Source: an uncultured Ruminococcus sp.
GTDB taxonomy: Bacteria > Bacillota > Clostridia > Monoglobales > Monoglobaceae
DNA length: 64,000 bases
Direction of reading: 5' to 3'
NCBI GenBank assembly: GCA_902760955.1
Contig: CACWIG010000001.1
Span: 31,918-95,917, forward strand
This document shows, one piece after another, positions 27,090-35,641 of this stretch. The number at the start of each line of letters is the position of its first letter. The first letter of the stretch is position 1. The notes under the pieces are model-generated. The model was not told the origin of the DNA and ran no database searches. It saw only the letters and a program-made list of their open reading frames with translations. The position numbers and the translations under genes are program-made.

Positions 27090-28865
27090 TTATATCTGAT
27101 TATTAATAGGCAGAGTTATAGTCACCCTTGTGTACTTGGTGTATTCGCTTTCTATCTTAATCTTTCCGCCGTGGTTTTCTATAATCTCTTTAGCAATGGA
27201 AAGTCCAAGTCCCGTTCCGCCTTTATCTCTGCTTCTCGCCTCTTCTTCAACCCGATAAAATCTCTCAAATAAGTGGCTTATTTTATTTGCAGGAATCCCC
27301 CAGCCTGTGTCCTCTACTTTGATATAGATTTCATTATTAAGCCTGCCTGAGAAAATTCTTATTTTATCCCCTCTTGACGTGTACTTTATTGAGTTTGATA
27401 TAATATTTTTTACCGCTCTTTCTATATCTCCTCTGTTGCCAACAAAATCGGGTATCTCTGTCATTCTGTTATAGGTAAGTGATAATTCTTTTTTCTCGGC
27501 CTCCATTTTAAAAATTTCCACTAAAGAATTAAGCATATCATCTATAGAGAATGGGTCTTTCTTTTGGTTTACAGCATTCATCTCATATCTGCTTATATCA
27601 AGTAAGTTTTGAATAAGCTCTGTCATTTTTCCCGCTTCCTGATATACGATATTTAATAAATTTGCTGTCATTGTCTTATCATCTATATAACTGTTTAAAA
27701 CAGTTTCGGTATAAGAGCTTATAACAGTAATAGGAGTCTTTAATTCGTGGGATACATCTGCCACAAACTTACGCATTGCCTCCATAACATTAAACTGCTC
27801 TGTTATATCCTCTAAAACACAGACAACACCTGCATTTCTTTCGCTGTCCATCTTAAACGGAATAAACCATATTTTAATCTTTTGTTTGTCATATGTTATT
27901 TCTTTTTCAATTATTGACGATTTTTCAAGATACGAAAATTCAGCCATACATACATCTATATTAAATTTTTTAAAAAAACTGTCAAATTTTATATTTTCAT
28001 CATTGGTTTTTAATATACGCTTTGCGGCAGAATTTATCTGAATAAGATTTTGATAATTATCAAAGGTAATTATTCCGTTATTTATATGCTCTAAAATAAC
28101 TTCTACCCTATGCTTATCGCCATTCATTTTCTGTATACTGCCTGCCATAACATAACCCATATGATTTACGGCTCTGATTAAGTCCTCGAAATCACTGCAT
28201 TTTAAATCATCAATATTTTCATTCAGCTCACCCTTTTCAAAGCCTTCTGCCCTTTTGGTAATCTTATTTAAGGGACTTACTACTCTTTTGGTTAAAAGAT
28301 AAGCTATAATCAAAGCAAAAAGTATTGCAGGAATTAATGACCATAATAAAAATTTTAATATATTAAATAATTCTGCTCTCAGATTTGTTTTATTATCACG
28401 CAGATATAGTATATATTTACTTTCCGATGCATTAAAAGACAAGGCACAATCTAAATAGTTGCCCGTAAATTGAATTTTATTTCCTGTTCCATCATCAGAT
28501 GCAGTCGTTATATTGTTTGTAACTGTTATCTGCTCACCCATAAGCGACGAAGGTGTGACTATCTTCATATCTGATGAATTTATAATATAAATTTTTCTGT
28601 TTTCATCAATACCTAAAATTCCGTTATATGAGATTAAAACATTTTCTATTTCCTTTGACTTTTCTTTTATCTCGGATTGAGAATTAATAATGTACTCAAA
28701 AGAAGATATCAGGTTACTTTCTGATACCGATTGCATTTTGTTGGTCATATTCTTATAGTAAAATATATAGGTACCCACAGAAAATAACAATGAAAATATA
28801 ATCAAAAATATTAAAAATGCCGTTACGCATCTTATTGCAAAATTAAAATATACCTTTTTAAACAA
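27090..28865 (-). CDS. PhoR/WalK-like membrane sensor histidine kinase
   Basis: This is a membrane sensor kinase of about 591 residues. An N-terminal transmembrane helix (CVTAFLIFLIIFSLLFSVGT), an extracellular domain of ~150 residues and a second helix (FLLWSLIPAILFALIIAYLL) lead into HAMP, PAS (~245-350), HisKA (FVADVSHELKTPITVISSY, His being the phospho-acceptor) and HATPase_c (NIISNSIKYTSRGDKI, DTGWGIP, GGTGLGLSI). The likeliest start is a TTG at 28863-28865 behind GAAGGTG. The frame continues nine codons to another TTG. No response regulator lies beside it. It converges on queH. Confidence 0.88.
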   Translation of the reverse strand: MFKKVYFNFAIRCVTAFLIFLIIFSLLFSVGTYIFYYKNMTNKMQSVSESNLISSFEYIINSQSEIKEKSKEIENVLISYNGILGIDENRKIYIINSSDMKIVTPSSLMGEQITVTNNITTASDDGTGNKIQFTGNYLDCALSFNASESKYILYLRDNKTNLRAELFNILKFLLWSLIPAILFALIIAYLLTKRVVSPLNKITKRAEGFEKGELNENIDDLKCSDFEDLIRAVNHMGYVMAGSIQKMNGDKHRVEVILEHINNGIITFDNYQNLIQINSAAKRILKTNDENIKFDSFFKKFNIDVCMAEFSYLEKSSIIEKEITYDKQKIKIWFIPFKMDSERNAGVVCVLEDITEQFNVMEAMRKFVADVSHELKTPITVISSYTETVLNSYIDDKTMTANLLNIVYQEAGKMTELIQNLLDISRYEMNAVNQKKDPFSIDDMLNSLVEIFKMEAEKKELSLTYNRMTEIPDFVGNRGDIERAVKNIISNSIKYTSRGDKIRIFSGRLNNEIYIKVEDTGWGIPANKISHLFERFYRVEEEARSRDKGGTGLGLSIAKEIIENHGGKIKIESEYTKYTRVTITLPINNQI

Positions 28866-29419
28866 TTTAACACCTTCTTTTTTTAGTAACAATAATTAGT
28901 ATAGCATAATGCTTTTTTATAGTAAAGAATTTTTTTGATTATTATTTTATTAGATTTTTTTTAAATTAAAAAACACGTATTATAAATCCTAAATAATTGT
29001 CTTATGACCATATGTAGGGGACGGCGTCCTCGACGTCCCGCAGAAAACTCACCTTGTAAAATAAATCATACATTGATATAAAAAAGTTATCAATTTCTCA
29101 CGGGACGTCGAGGACGCCGTCCCCTACATATTTGTTTTTGGTTACTATTTATTTTATAATATATATATTATATTTATGTTGTTGATGCTGTTGTTGTAAT
29201 GGTAATAATGTGGATAACTGTTATAACCCTTTAAATTGCGTGGTTTGTTAAATTATTTAAGTTGTTATATTCTGTTGTTTTAATTCACTTCTTTCAACAG
29301 CTGAAAATTTAATAATTTTTAATCAACAATCCATACACAGGTTATCCTTGTGGAAAGTGTGAATTATAATAATAAATTTTGTTTTTTCTGTGTTTTTATA
29401 TTTTTTTCTTTGATTTGTA
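28866..29419. repeat. AT-rich intergenic region with two family A palindromes
   Basis: There is no gene here. Two family A palindromes lie in opposite orientation (about 29016-29042 and 29100-29127). The remaining ~290 bp is very AT-rich, with a DnaA-box-like TGTGGATAA at 29209-29217. A related GGTTATCC lies further on (29339-29346). The microcompartment operon promoter follows directly. Confidence 0.75.
29209..29217 (-). promoter_or_regulatory. DnaA-box-like TTATCCACA
   Basis: This is a perfect 9-mer DnaA box (TGTGGATAA on the plus strand) in the AT-rich region before the microcompartment operon. A single box is weak evidence; a second one lies at 34494-34502 behind the operon's internal promoter. 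Confidence 0.4.
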
Positions 29420-29448
29420 TTGACTTTTATTAAAATATGTTGTATAGT
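29420..29448 (+). promoter_or_regulatory. Main promoter of the GRM microcompartment operon
   Basis: TTGACT (29420-29425), a 17-bp spacer and TATAGT (29443-29448). The HAD gene starts 26 bp further on. Confidence 0.8.
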
Positions 29449-29474
29449 AATAAAAAAGACAATGGAGAAAATAT

Positions 29475-30197
29475 ATGATAAAGATGGTCGTATCCGATGT
29501 TGACGGAACTCTCCTTAAAAAAGGTGAGAAAACTGTCAATGATGAGTTGATGGAAGTTATAGAAAAATTAAAGAGTAAAAATATTATTTTTGCTGTGGCA
29601 AGCGGTCGTCATTTAAGTGAGCTTAAAGATATTTTTCGCAATTCAAAAGGTATTTATTATATATGTTCAGACGGCGGTTGTATAGAGTTTGACGGTGACA
29701 TAATTTATCATAATGATATTGACAATTACATCATAGAAAATCTGAAAGATAGAGAAAACTATTTATTCCAATGCTCTAAATATACATACTACAACGGAAA
29801 AGATATACGGCTTTTAAATATATTAATGAATAAGTATAAAGAAAATTTAAAACTGACAGATAATATAAGTAACGTTATAAAGATAATAAAATACGGTGCA
29901 GGATATTCGGAAACACCACCCTGTACATATGAGATATATAAAGACAGTAATTGGCGTGAATGGATAAAAAACGGCACAAGCAAAGGAAGTGCCCTATCCT
30001 TTCTGCAAAACAGATTGGCTATTAATGTAAAGGAAACTCTTGTCATAGGTGATAATTTTAATGATTTAAGTATGATGAGATATGGGGGAGAAAAAGTGTG
30101 TATGGAAGGCTCTCCTCCTCAGCTTAAGCTTATGTGCGAAAGAGTGTGTTATAAAATAGATGAAGAACTACTTAAAATAGGAGGTTATTATGAGTAA
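29475..30197 (+). CDS. Cof-type HAD phosphatase heading the microcompartment operon
   Basis: This haloacid dehalogenase-superfamily phosphatase (240 residues) has motif I SDVDGTLL, motif II AVASGRH, the lysine region (GTSKGSALSFL) and motif IV VIGDNFNDLSMM. The cap is of the Cof/type II kind. Its last codons overlap the dehydratase start (ATG at 30190, stop at 30195-30197), so the two are translationally coupled. The substrate is unknown. A role on a sugar phosphate made or consumed by this pathway is inference. Confidence 0.88.
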   Translation: MIKMVVSDVDGTLLKKGEKTVNDELMEVIEKLKSKNIIFAVASGRHLSELKDIFRNSKGIYYICSDGGCIEFDGDIIYHNDIDNYIIENLKDRENYLFQCSKYTYYNGKDIRLLNILMNKYKENLKLTDNISNVIKIIKYGAGYSETPPCTYEIYKDSNWREWIKNGTSKGSALSFLQNRLAINVKETLVIGDNFNDLSMMRYGGEKVCMEGSPPQLKLMCERVCYKIDEELLKIGGYYE

Positions 30198-32721
30198 ATT
30201 TTACAGCGGTTCAATAAAGAAAACAGATAGAATTACACATCTTGTTGAAAATCTTTTTAAGAAGATGCCTGAAATAGAAGCAGAACGTGCGGTGCTGTTA
30301 ACCGAAAGCTATAAATGCACCGAGGGTGAGCCAATAATAATGAGAAGGGCAAAAGCTTTTAAACACATCTGCGATAATATTCCTATTTACATCAGAGAAG
30401 AAGAATTGATAGTGGGAAGTACAAACAAAAATCCACGTGGTTGTCAGACCTTCCCTGAATTTTCTTATGAATGGCTCCAGGACGAGTTTGATACAATAGA
30501 AAAGAGAGCTGCCGACCCCTTCTATATCTCAGAGGAAACAAAACAAAAACTCACAGAGGTACATAAATATTGGAAGGGCAAGACAAGTTCTGAGCTTGCG
30601 ACATCATATATGGACGAGAGAGCAAAGGCCGCTATCGACCATAATATATTTACTCCAGGTAACTACTTCTATAACGGAATAGGACACGTTACCGTTAAAT
30701 ATGAAGAAGTTCTTAAAATAGGCTACAAGGGAATAATGAATAAAGCCGCAGAAGAACTTGCTCTTTTAAGTGTTGCAGACGGCGATTACGCTGAAAGACA
30801 CACATTTTTAGAGGCGGTAATTATTAGTTGTAATGCCGCAATAAATTACGCAAAAAGATATTCTGCACTTGCATATCAGATGGCTGAAAAGACCAGTGAT
30901 ATAACACGCAAGAGTGAGCTTTTAAAGATTGCTGAAAACTGTGACAGGGTTCCTGAATATGGTGCAAGAAGCTTTTATGAGGCTTGTCAGTCTTTTTGGT
31001 TTGTTCAGATGCTTATTCAGGTTGAATCAAGCGGCCATTCTATCTCACCCGGAAGATTTGACCAATATATGTATCCGTACTACAAAAAGGATATGGACGA
31101 GGGCAAAATCACAAGAGAGTTTGCCCAGGAGCTTATGGATTGTATATGGGTTAAACTCAATGACTTAAATAAGGCGAGAGATGCCGCCTCTGCAGAGGGA
31201 TTTGCAGGTTACAGCTTGTTCCAGAACTTAATTGCAGGCGGACAGACATCTGAGGGATTAGACGCTACAAATGATTTGTCATTTATGTGCGTTGAGGCTT
31301 GCTTACACGTTATGCTCCCTCAGCCTTCCTTCTCAATAAGAGTATGGAATGGTACCCCCCACGAATTTATGTTAAAGGCTGCTACCCTTACAAGAACGGG
31401 TATAGGTTTGCCTGCATATTACAATGATGAAGTTATTATACCTGCACTTATCAGCAGAGGTTTAACCATTGAAGATGCACGTGATTATAACATTATAGGT
31501 TGTGTTGAACCCCAAAAGAGCGGTAAGACAGACGGCTGGCACGATGCGGCGTTCTTTAATATGTGCAGACCTCTTGAACTTGTTTTCTCAAATGGTGTTG
31601 ACAAGGGATATCAGCTTGGCAAGAGAACGGGCGAGATTGATGATTTTAAAACCTTTGATGATTTCTATGATGCATATAAAGCTCAATCTAAAGATATGAT
31701 TGAACTTTTGGTAAATGCAGATAATGCAATAGATGTGGCTCATTCCGAAAGATGTCCTCTGCCTTTCCTTTCATCAATGGTTGATGATTGTATAAAGAGA
31801 GGCAAAAGTGTTCAGAACGGCGGTGCTGTTTATAACTTTACAGGACCTCAGGGCTTTGGTGTTGCAAATATGGCTGACTCTCTCTATGCCATAAAGAAGT
31901 TGGTTTATGATGAGAAAAAAGTAACTCTTAAGGAGTATAAAGAGGCACTTGAAAATAACTACGGCAGACCTGTTTCAAACAGTCAGGCAGAGAAAACAGC
32001 AATAGAGGCTTTAAAGAGATTGAATGACTCGGGAATAGAGATAACCGAAAAAATAGTTGCAGAGGTTGTAAAAGAGGTTTCTGCAAACGGATTATCTCCT
32101 CAGAAAAAAGCGGAGTATGATAAACTCCTTGAAATGATTGACGAGATACCTAAATTCGGAAACGACAATCCTGAGGTTGACGCCTTTGCAAGAGACGTTG
32201 CTTATACATATACAAAACCCCTTGAAATGTACAAAAACCCAAGAGGCGGTCATTTCCAGGCAGGATTATATCCCGTATCTGCAAATGTTCCTTTGGGAGC
32301 ACAGACGGGTGCAACCCCTGACGGAAGACTTGCCTATACTCCTGTTGCCGACGGTGTTTCTCCGTCAGCAGGTAAGGATGTAAACGGACCTACTGCCTCA
32401 GCAAACTCTGTTTCAAGACTTGACCATTATATTGCGTCAAACGGAACTCTGTTTAATATGAAGTTCCATCCGTCTGCCCTTGAGGGTAATTCAGGACTTG
32501 AAGGTTTTATCACTCTTATCAGAGGATACTTTGACCAAAAGGGAAGTCATATGCAGTTTAATGTTGTAAGCAGAGAAACCTTGAGAGAGGCTCAGAAAAA
32601 TCCTGATAAGTACAGAAGTTTGGTTGTAAGAGTTGCAGGATACAGTGCATTGTTTACAACGCTTTCTAAATCTCTTCAGGACGATATTATCAACAGGACA
32701 GAACAATCCACAATGTATTAA
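30190..32721 (+). CDS. Glycyl radical diol dehydratase (B12-independent)
   Basis: This enzyme dehydrates 1,2-propanediol (or glycerol) to the aldehyde by glycyl-radical chemistry, without cobalamin. Of its 843 residues, the active-site thiyl Cys438 and Glu440 lie in YNIIGCVEPQ, and the radical Gly817 in VVRVAGYSA near the C terminus. Recalled sequence of the Clostridium butyricum glycerol dehydratase is closely similar (HSISPxRFDQYMYPYY, GLPAYYNDEVIIPAL, SSMVDDCI), pointing to a diol dehydratase rather than choline lyase or PFL. The enzyme is about 55 residues longer than that 787-residue protein. Most of the excess is an insertion at about 593-640 containing a short amphipathic helix (EKIVAEVVKEVSANG). 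The activase follows immediately. Confidence 0.92.
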   Translation: MSKFYSGSIKKTDRITHLVENLFKKMPEIEAERAVLLTESYKCTEGEPIIMRRAKAFKHICDNIPIYIREEELIVGSTNKNPRGCQTFPEFSYEWLQDEFDTIEKRAADPFYISEETKQKLTEVHKYWKGKTSSELATSYMDERAKAAIDHNIFTPGNYFYNGIGHVTVKYEEVLKIGYKGIMNKAAEELALLSVADGDYAERHTFLEAVIISCNAAINYAKRYSALAYQMAEKTSDITRKSELLKIAENCDRVPEYGARSFYEACQSFWFVQMLIQVESSGHSISPGRFDQYMYPYYKKDMDEGKITREFAQELMDCIWVKLNDLNKARDAASAEGFAGYSLFQNLIAGGQTSEGLDATNDLSFMCVEACLHVMLPQPSFSIRVWNGTPHEFMLKAATLTRTGIGLPAYYNDEVIIPALISRGLTIEDARDYNIIGCVEPQKSGKTDGWHDAAFFNMCRPLELVFSNGVDKGYQLGKRTGEIDDFKTFDDFYDAYKAQSKDMIELLVNADNAIDVAHSERCPLPFLSSMVDDCIKRGKSVQNGGAVYNFTGPQGFGVANMADSLYAIKKLVYDEKKVTLKEYKEALENNYGRPVSNSQAEKTAIEALKRLNDSGIEITEKIVAEVVKEVSANGLSPQKKAEYDKLLEMIDEIPKFGNDNPEVDAFARDVAYTYTKPLEMYKNPRGGHFQAGLYPVSANVPLGAQTGATPDGRLAYTPVADGVSPSAGKDVNGPTASANSVSRLDHYIASNGTLFNMKFHPSALEGNSGLEGFITLIRGYFDQKGSHMQFNVVSRETLREAQKNPDKYRSLVVRVAGYSALFTTLSKSLQDDIINRTEQSTMY

Positions 32722-32732
32722 TGGAGAATAGT

Positions 32733-33521
32733 ATGGATTACAGAAACGTAAAAGGAAGAATATTTAACATACAGAAATATTCAGTACACGACGGACCAGG
32801 GGTCAGGACAATAGTATTTTTAAAGGGTTGCCGATTGCGGTGCCGTTGGTGCTGTAACCCTGAGTCTCAGGAATATAAAATTCAGGAGATGACGGTCGGC
32901 GGAAAAGTAAAAACCGTAGGCGAGGATATAACAGCAGGCGAAGTAATGGATAACGTCCTGAAGGATATGCCTTACTTCAGAAGAAGCGGCGGCGGACTTA
33001 CTCTTTCGGGCGGTGAATGTCTTTGTCAGCCTGAGTTTTCGGAGGCACTACTCAGAATTGCAAAGGATTACGGAATTTCAACAGCTATTGAATCTACGGC
33101 TTTTGCATCATTTGAGGTTATAAGCAAGATACTGCCGTACCTTGATTATTACTTAATGGATATTAAGCATATTAATTCTAAAAAGCACAAAGAATTTACC
33201 ACTCAGCCAAATGAGTTAATTCTTGAAAATGCAAAGAAAATAGCTGAGTACAAGGGTACAAAGCTGATTGTACGTGTTCCTGTTATACCAACATTTAATG
33301 ACACCGAAGCAGAAATTGAGGAAATTGCAAAATTTGCCGTATCTCTCGGCACAGTTGATGAAATACATCTCTTACCATATCACAGAATGGGACAGGATAA
33401 GTACAAGGGCTTAGGCAGAGAATATAAGATGGGTGATATTTATACACCGTCTAAAGAAAAAATGGAAAAGCTAAAACGAGTTGCGTCAAGAGTTGGCTTA
33501 AAGGCTCAAATTGGCGGATAA
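32733..33521 (+). CDS. Glycyl radical enzyme activase (radical SAM)
   Basis: This enzyme generates the glycyl radical on the dehydratase using S-adenosylmethionine. The radical SAM cluster motif is CRLRCRWC (CxxxCxxC), followed by SGGGLTLSGGE, and HDGPGVRTIVFLKGC is typical of activases. At about 262 residues it lacks the two-cluster ferredoxin-like insert found in longer activases such as that of the C. butyricum enzyme; the interval after CNPES is short and Cys-free. The ATG at 32733 has GGAG 6 nt upstream. An in-frame ATG at 32721 overlaps the dehydratase stop and is a weaker alternative. Confidence 0.92.
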   Translation: MDYRNVKGRIFNIQKYSVHDGPGVRTIVFLKGCRLRCRWCCNPESQEYKIQEMTVGGKVKTVGEDITAGEVMDNVLKDMPYFRRSGGGLTLSGGECLCQPEFSEALLRIAKDYGISTAIESTAFASFEVISKILPYLDYYLMDIKHINSKKHKEFTTQPNELILENAKKIAEYKGTKLIVRVPVIPTFNDTEAEIEEIAKFAVSLGTVDEIHLLPYHRMGQDKYKGLGREYKMGDIYTPSKEKMEKLKRVASRVGLKAQIGG

Positions 33522-33542
33522 TATATATTGGATGTGAAAAGT

Positions 33543-33911
33543 ATGACACAAAATGAATTGCAAGACAAAATGCGAATAATTCAAGAGCTTGTACCTGGCA
33601 AGCAGATTACACTTGCACATATAATTGCAAATCCTGACAAGGTTTTGTATTATAAGCTGGGACTTGATCCTGCTGTTGATTATTCAAAGGCGGCTATCGG
33701 TATTGTTACAATGTCACCTGCGGAAACAGCAATTATTGCAGGGGATATAGCAATTAAATCTTCAGGAGTGGAGCTTGGCTTTGTAGACAGATTTAGCGGA
33801 ACCCTTATAGTTACGGGAACAGTGTCCGAGGTTGATGCCGCTTTGAAGGCTCTGACCGAATACTGTCAAAACACATTAGGCTTTAATGTTTGCCCAATAA
33901 CAAAGACTTGA
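33543..33911 (+). CDS. BMC shell protein, EutS/PduU type (circularly permuted)
   Basis: This is a hexameric microcompartment shell protein of the circularly permuted EutS/PduU class (122 residues). It shows RIIQELVPGKQITLAHII and the core AIGIVTMSPAETAIIAGDIA followed by VELGFVDRFSGTLIVTG, very close to EutS. The ATG at 33543 is preceded by GGATGTGAA. The frame opens at a TTG five codons earlier. The gene lies 21 bp after the activase. Confidence 0.93.
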   Translation: MTQNELQDKMRIIQELVPGKQITLAHIIANPDKVLYYKLGLDPAVDYSKAAIGIVTMSPAETAIIAGDIAIKSSGVELGFVDRFSGTLIVTGTVSEVDAALKALTEYCQNTLGFNVCPITKT

Positions 33912-33915
33912 TGCT

Positions 33916-34356
33916 ATGAAAAATGAAAAAATAAAAAAAATAATTTTTTTAGGCAGAACAGGCTGTGGTAAAACCTCTCTTACTCAAGCCATAAGGGGTA
34001 AAGAGCTAAAGTATCACAAAACACAGTATATCAATTACCACGACGTTGTTATTGATACCCCCGGTGAATACGCCGAAAACAACAGCTTAGGCAGGGCACT
34101 CGCCTTGTATTCATACGAGGCAGATGTTGTGGGACTTTTGATGTCGGCAACTGAGCCTTATTCTCTGTATCCGCCGTGCTGTACAGCGTCGGCAAACAGA
34201 GAGGTTATAGGAATTGTAACAAAAATAGATAGGGAAGACGCAAACACTGAAAGAGCAGAGAGATGGCTGAGAATTGCAGGCTGTAAAAACATCTTTTTTG
34301 TCAGTTCAAAAACGGGTGAAGGTATCGAAAATCTTTTAAATTATTTGAAAAAATAA
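33916..34356 (+). CDS. EutP/PduV-like GTPase
   Basis: This small Ras-like GTPase is found in microcompartment operons (146 residues). It has P-loop GRTGCGKTS, switch/G3 DTPGEYAEN, and G4 TKIDRED instead of the usual NKxD. In other systems this family is linked to compartment movement or positioning; the exact role is unsettled. It is the last gene before the internal promoter. Confidence 0.9.
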   Translation: MKNEKIKKIIFLGRTGCGKTSLTQAIRGKELKYHKTQYINYHDVVIDTPGEYAENNSLGRALALYSYEADVVGLLMSATEPYSLYPPCCTASANREVIGIVTKIDREDANTERAERWLRIAGCKNIFFVSSKTGEGIENLLNYLKK

Positions 34357-34395
34357 AATTTCAAAGAAAAAACAACAAAAACACAGAAAAATCTA

Positions 34396-34424
34396 TTGAC
34401 ATATGTGGTTTTGCGTGATACAAT
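34396..34424 (+). promoter_or_regulatory. Internal promoter of the microcompartment locus
   Basis: TTGACA (34396-34401), a 17-bp spacer and TACAAT (34419-34424). It starts a ~380-nt leader ahead of the aldolase, so the second half of the locus can be expressed separately. Confidence 0.8.
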
Positions 34425-34478
34425 ATAAAAAGTAAAATAAAATAGTAAAATAATTAATATTCAGCGGTTTGTAAAATG

Positions 34479-34492
34479 TGAAAACGCTAAAT
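34479..34492 (+). promoter_or_regulatory. Candidate catabolite response element (cre)
   Basis: TGAAAACGCTAAAT matches the CcpA consensus TGWAANCGNTNWCA at all but the last two positions. It lies about 50 bp downstream of the transcription start, a place where CcpA acts as a roadblock. This would fit catabolite repression of deoxysugar use. Confidence 0.5.
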
Positions 34493-34504
34493 TTGTGGAT
34501 AACT

Positions 34505-34680
34505 TTCTGCAAAGCCCTCCTTGCGTAAAGGAGGGTGGCACACGTAGTGTGACGGGAGGATCGGCGGTATGCGAAGGATTGTGAAAAAAATTATATGTTG
34601 TCGAACATAGTAACCGATCCCTCAGTCAGCTGTTGCTGACAGCTCCCTTTACGCAAGGGAGCCTAAGTAAGCCAATATCC
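34505..34680. repeat. Repeat-rich leader segment
   Basis: The segment has two hairpin-rich repeat units of a type distinct from families A-E: CCCTCCTTGCG/AAAGGAGGG with GCACACGTAGTGTGAC, and CAGTCAGCTGTTGCTGAC with CTCCCTTTACGCAAGGGAG. Relatives of the second are seen near 1015-1060 and 63340-63365. There is no gene. The repeats sit inside the transcribed leader of the aldolase. Confidence 0.65.
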
Positions 34681-34812
34681 CCTACAAATACGCAAGGGAG
34701 CATTACAGCGGAGAAAACATACAAAAGAAAATTGCAAAATCTTCATATTTTACGCAAGAATTTACATTTTGCAAACGGCAGAAATAATCTAACATATAAA
34801 GGAGAAAACAAA

Positions 34813-35628
34813 ATGGTATCAGAATTTGAAATCAAAAAGCAAATTTGTGACATTGGTAAAAGAATTTATAACAGAAATATGGTTGCCGCAAACGACGGTA
34901 ATATTTCTGTAAAGCTCAATGACAATGAATTTTTATGCACACCTACAGGAGTTAGTAAAGGTTTTATGACACCTGAATACATCTGTAAGGTTGATGCACA
35001 GGGAAATGTTATTCAGGCAAATCCCGGGTTTAAGCCTTCATCAGAAATCAAGATGCATATGAGAGTATATGCTAAGCGTCCTGATGTAAATGCGGTTGTT
35101 CACGCACATCCTACATATGCAACAAGCTTTGCTATCGCAGGTATTCCGCTTACACAGCCGATTATGCCTGAGGCAGTTATCGCTCTTGGTTGCGTTCCGA
35201 TTGCTGAATATGGTACACCCTCAACCAATGAAATTCCTGACGCAGTAGAAAAGTATTTACCATACTATGATGCAGTTCTTCTTGAAAGCCACGGTGCTCT
35301 CACATTCTCAGACTCACTTTTGGCTGCATATCACAAGATGGAATCTGTTGAATTTTATGCAGAGCTTCTCTTTAAGTCAAGACTTCTCGGCGGTCCTAAG
35401 GAATTTACACCTGAACAGGTTGAAAGACTTTACGAAATTCGCCGTCAGTTCGGTATGACAGGCAAGCACCCTGCAAATGTTTGTCCTAATGTAAAAGAGG
35501 GTAAGGCAAGCTGTCACACTTGCGGTGGCGGTAGCTGTGGCGGTTCTTGCTCATCTGCATCTGTTTCAGACAACGAAGCACTTGTAGCGGCTATTACTAA
35601 GAAGGTTATGGAAGAGCTTAACAAATAA
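34813..35628 (+). CDS. Class II aldolase (fuculose/rhamnulose-phosphate type) with encapsulation tail
   Basis: This zinc aldolase of the AraD/FucA family would split L-fuculose- or L-rhamnulose-1-phosphate into DHAP and lactaldehyde. The 271 residues include AANDGNISVKL, the zinc ligands HAHPTYAT and ESHGAL, and TPTGVSKGF. After the catalytic domain (to about residue 220) comes a Cys/Gly-rich linker with four cysteines (CHTCGGGSCGGSC), then an amphipathic helix (DNEALVAAITKKVMEELNK) resembling a microcompartment encapsulation peptide. The ATG at 34813 has AAAGGAGAA upstream; the open frame extends 60 codons further into repeat sequence without a site. Confidence 0.9.
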   Translation: MVSEFEIKKQICDIGKRIYNRNMVAANDGNISVKLNDNEFLCTPTGVSKGFMTPEYICKVDAQGNVIQANPGFKPSSEIKMHMRVYAKRPDVNAVVHAHPTYATSFAIAGIPLTQPIMPEAVIALGCVPIAEYGTPSTNEIPDAVEKYLPYYDAVLLESHGALTFSDSLLAAYHKMESVEFYAELLFKSRLLGGPKEFTPEQVERLYEIRRQFGMTGKHPANVCPNVKEGKASCHTCGGGSCGGSCSSASVSDNEALVAAITKKVMEELNK

Positions 35629-35641
35629 GTTGGAGTGATTT

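Noticed and set aside
28866..29419. Replication origin because of the DnaA-box-like site and AT-rich DNA
   Set aside because: There is only one perfect box, with no dnaA/dnaN nearby. parS proximity shows the origin may be near but does not place it here.
34633..34812. 60-codon N-terminal extension of the aldolase
   Set aside because: It is encoded by intergenic repeat DNA; the ATG at 34813 has a proper ribosome-binding site and begins the conserved aldolase fold.
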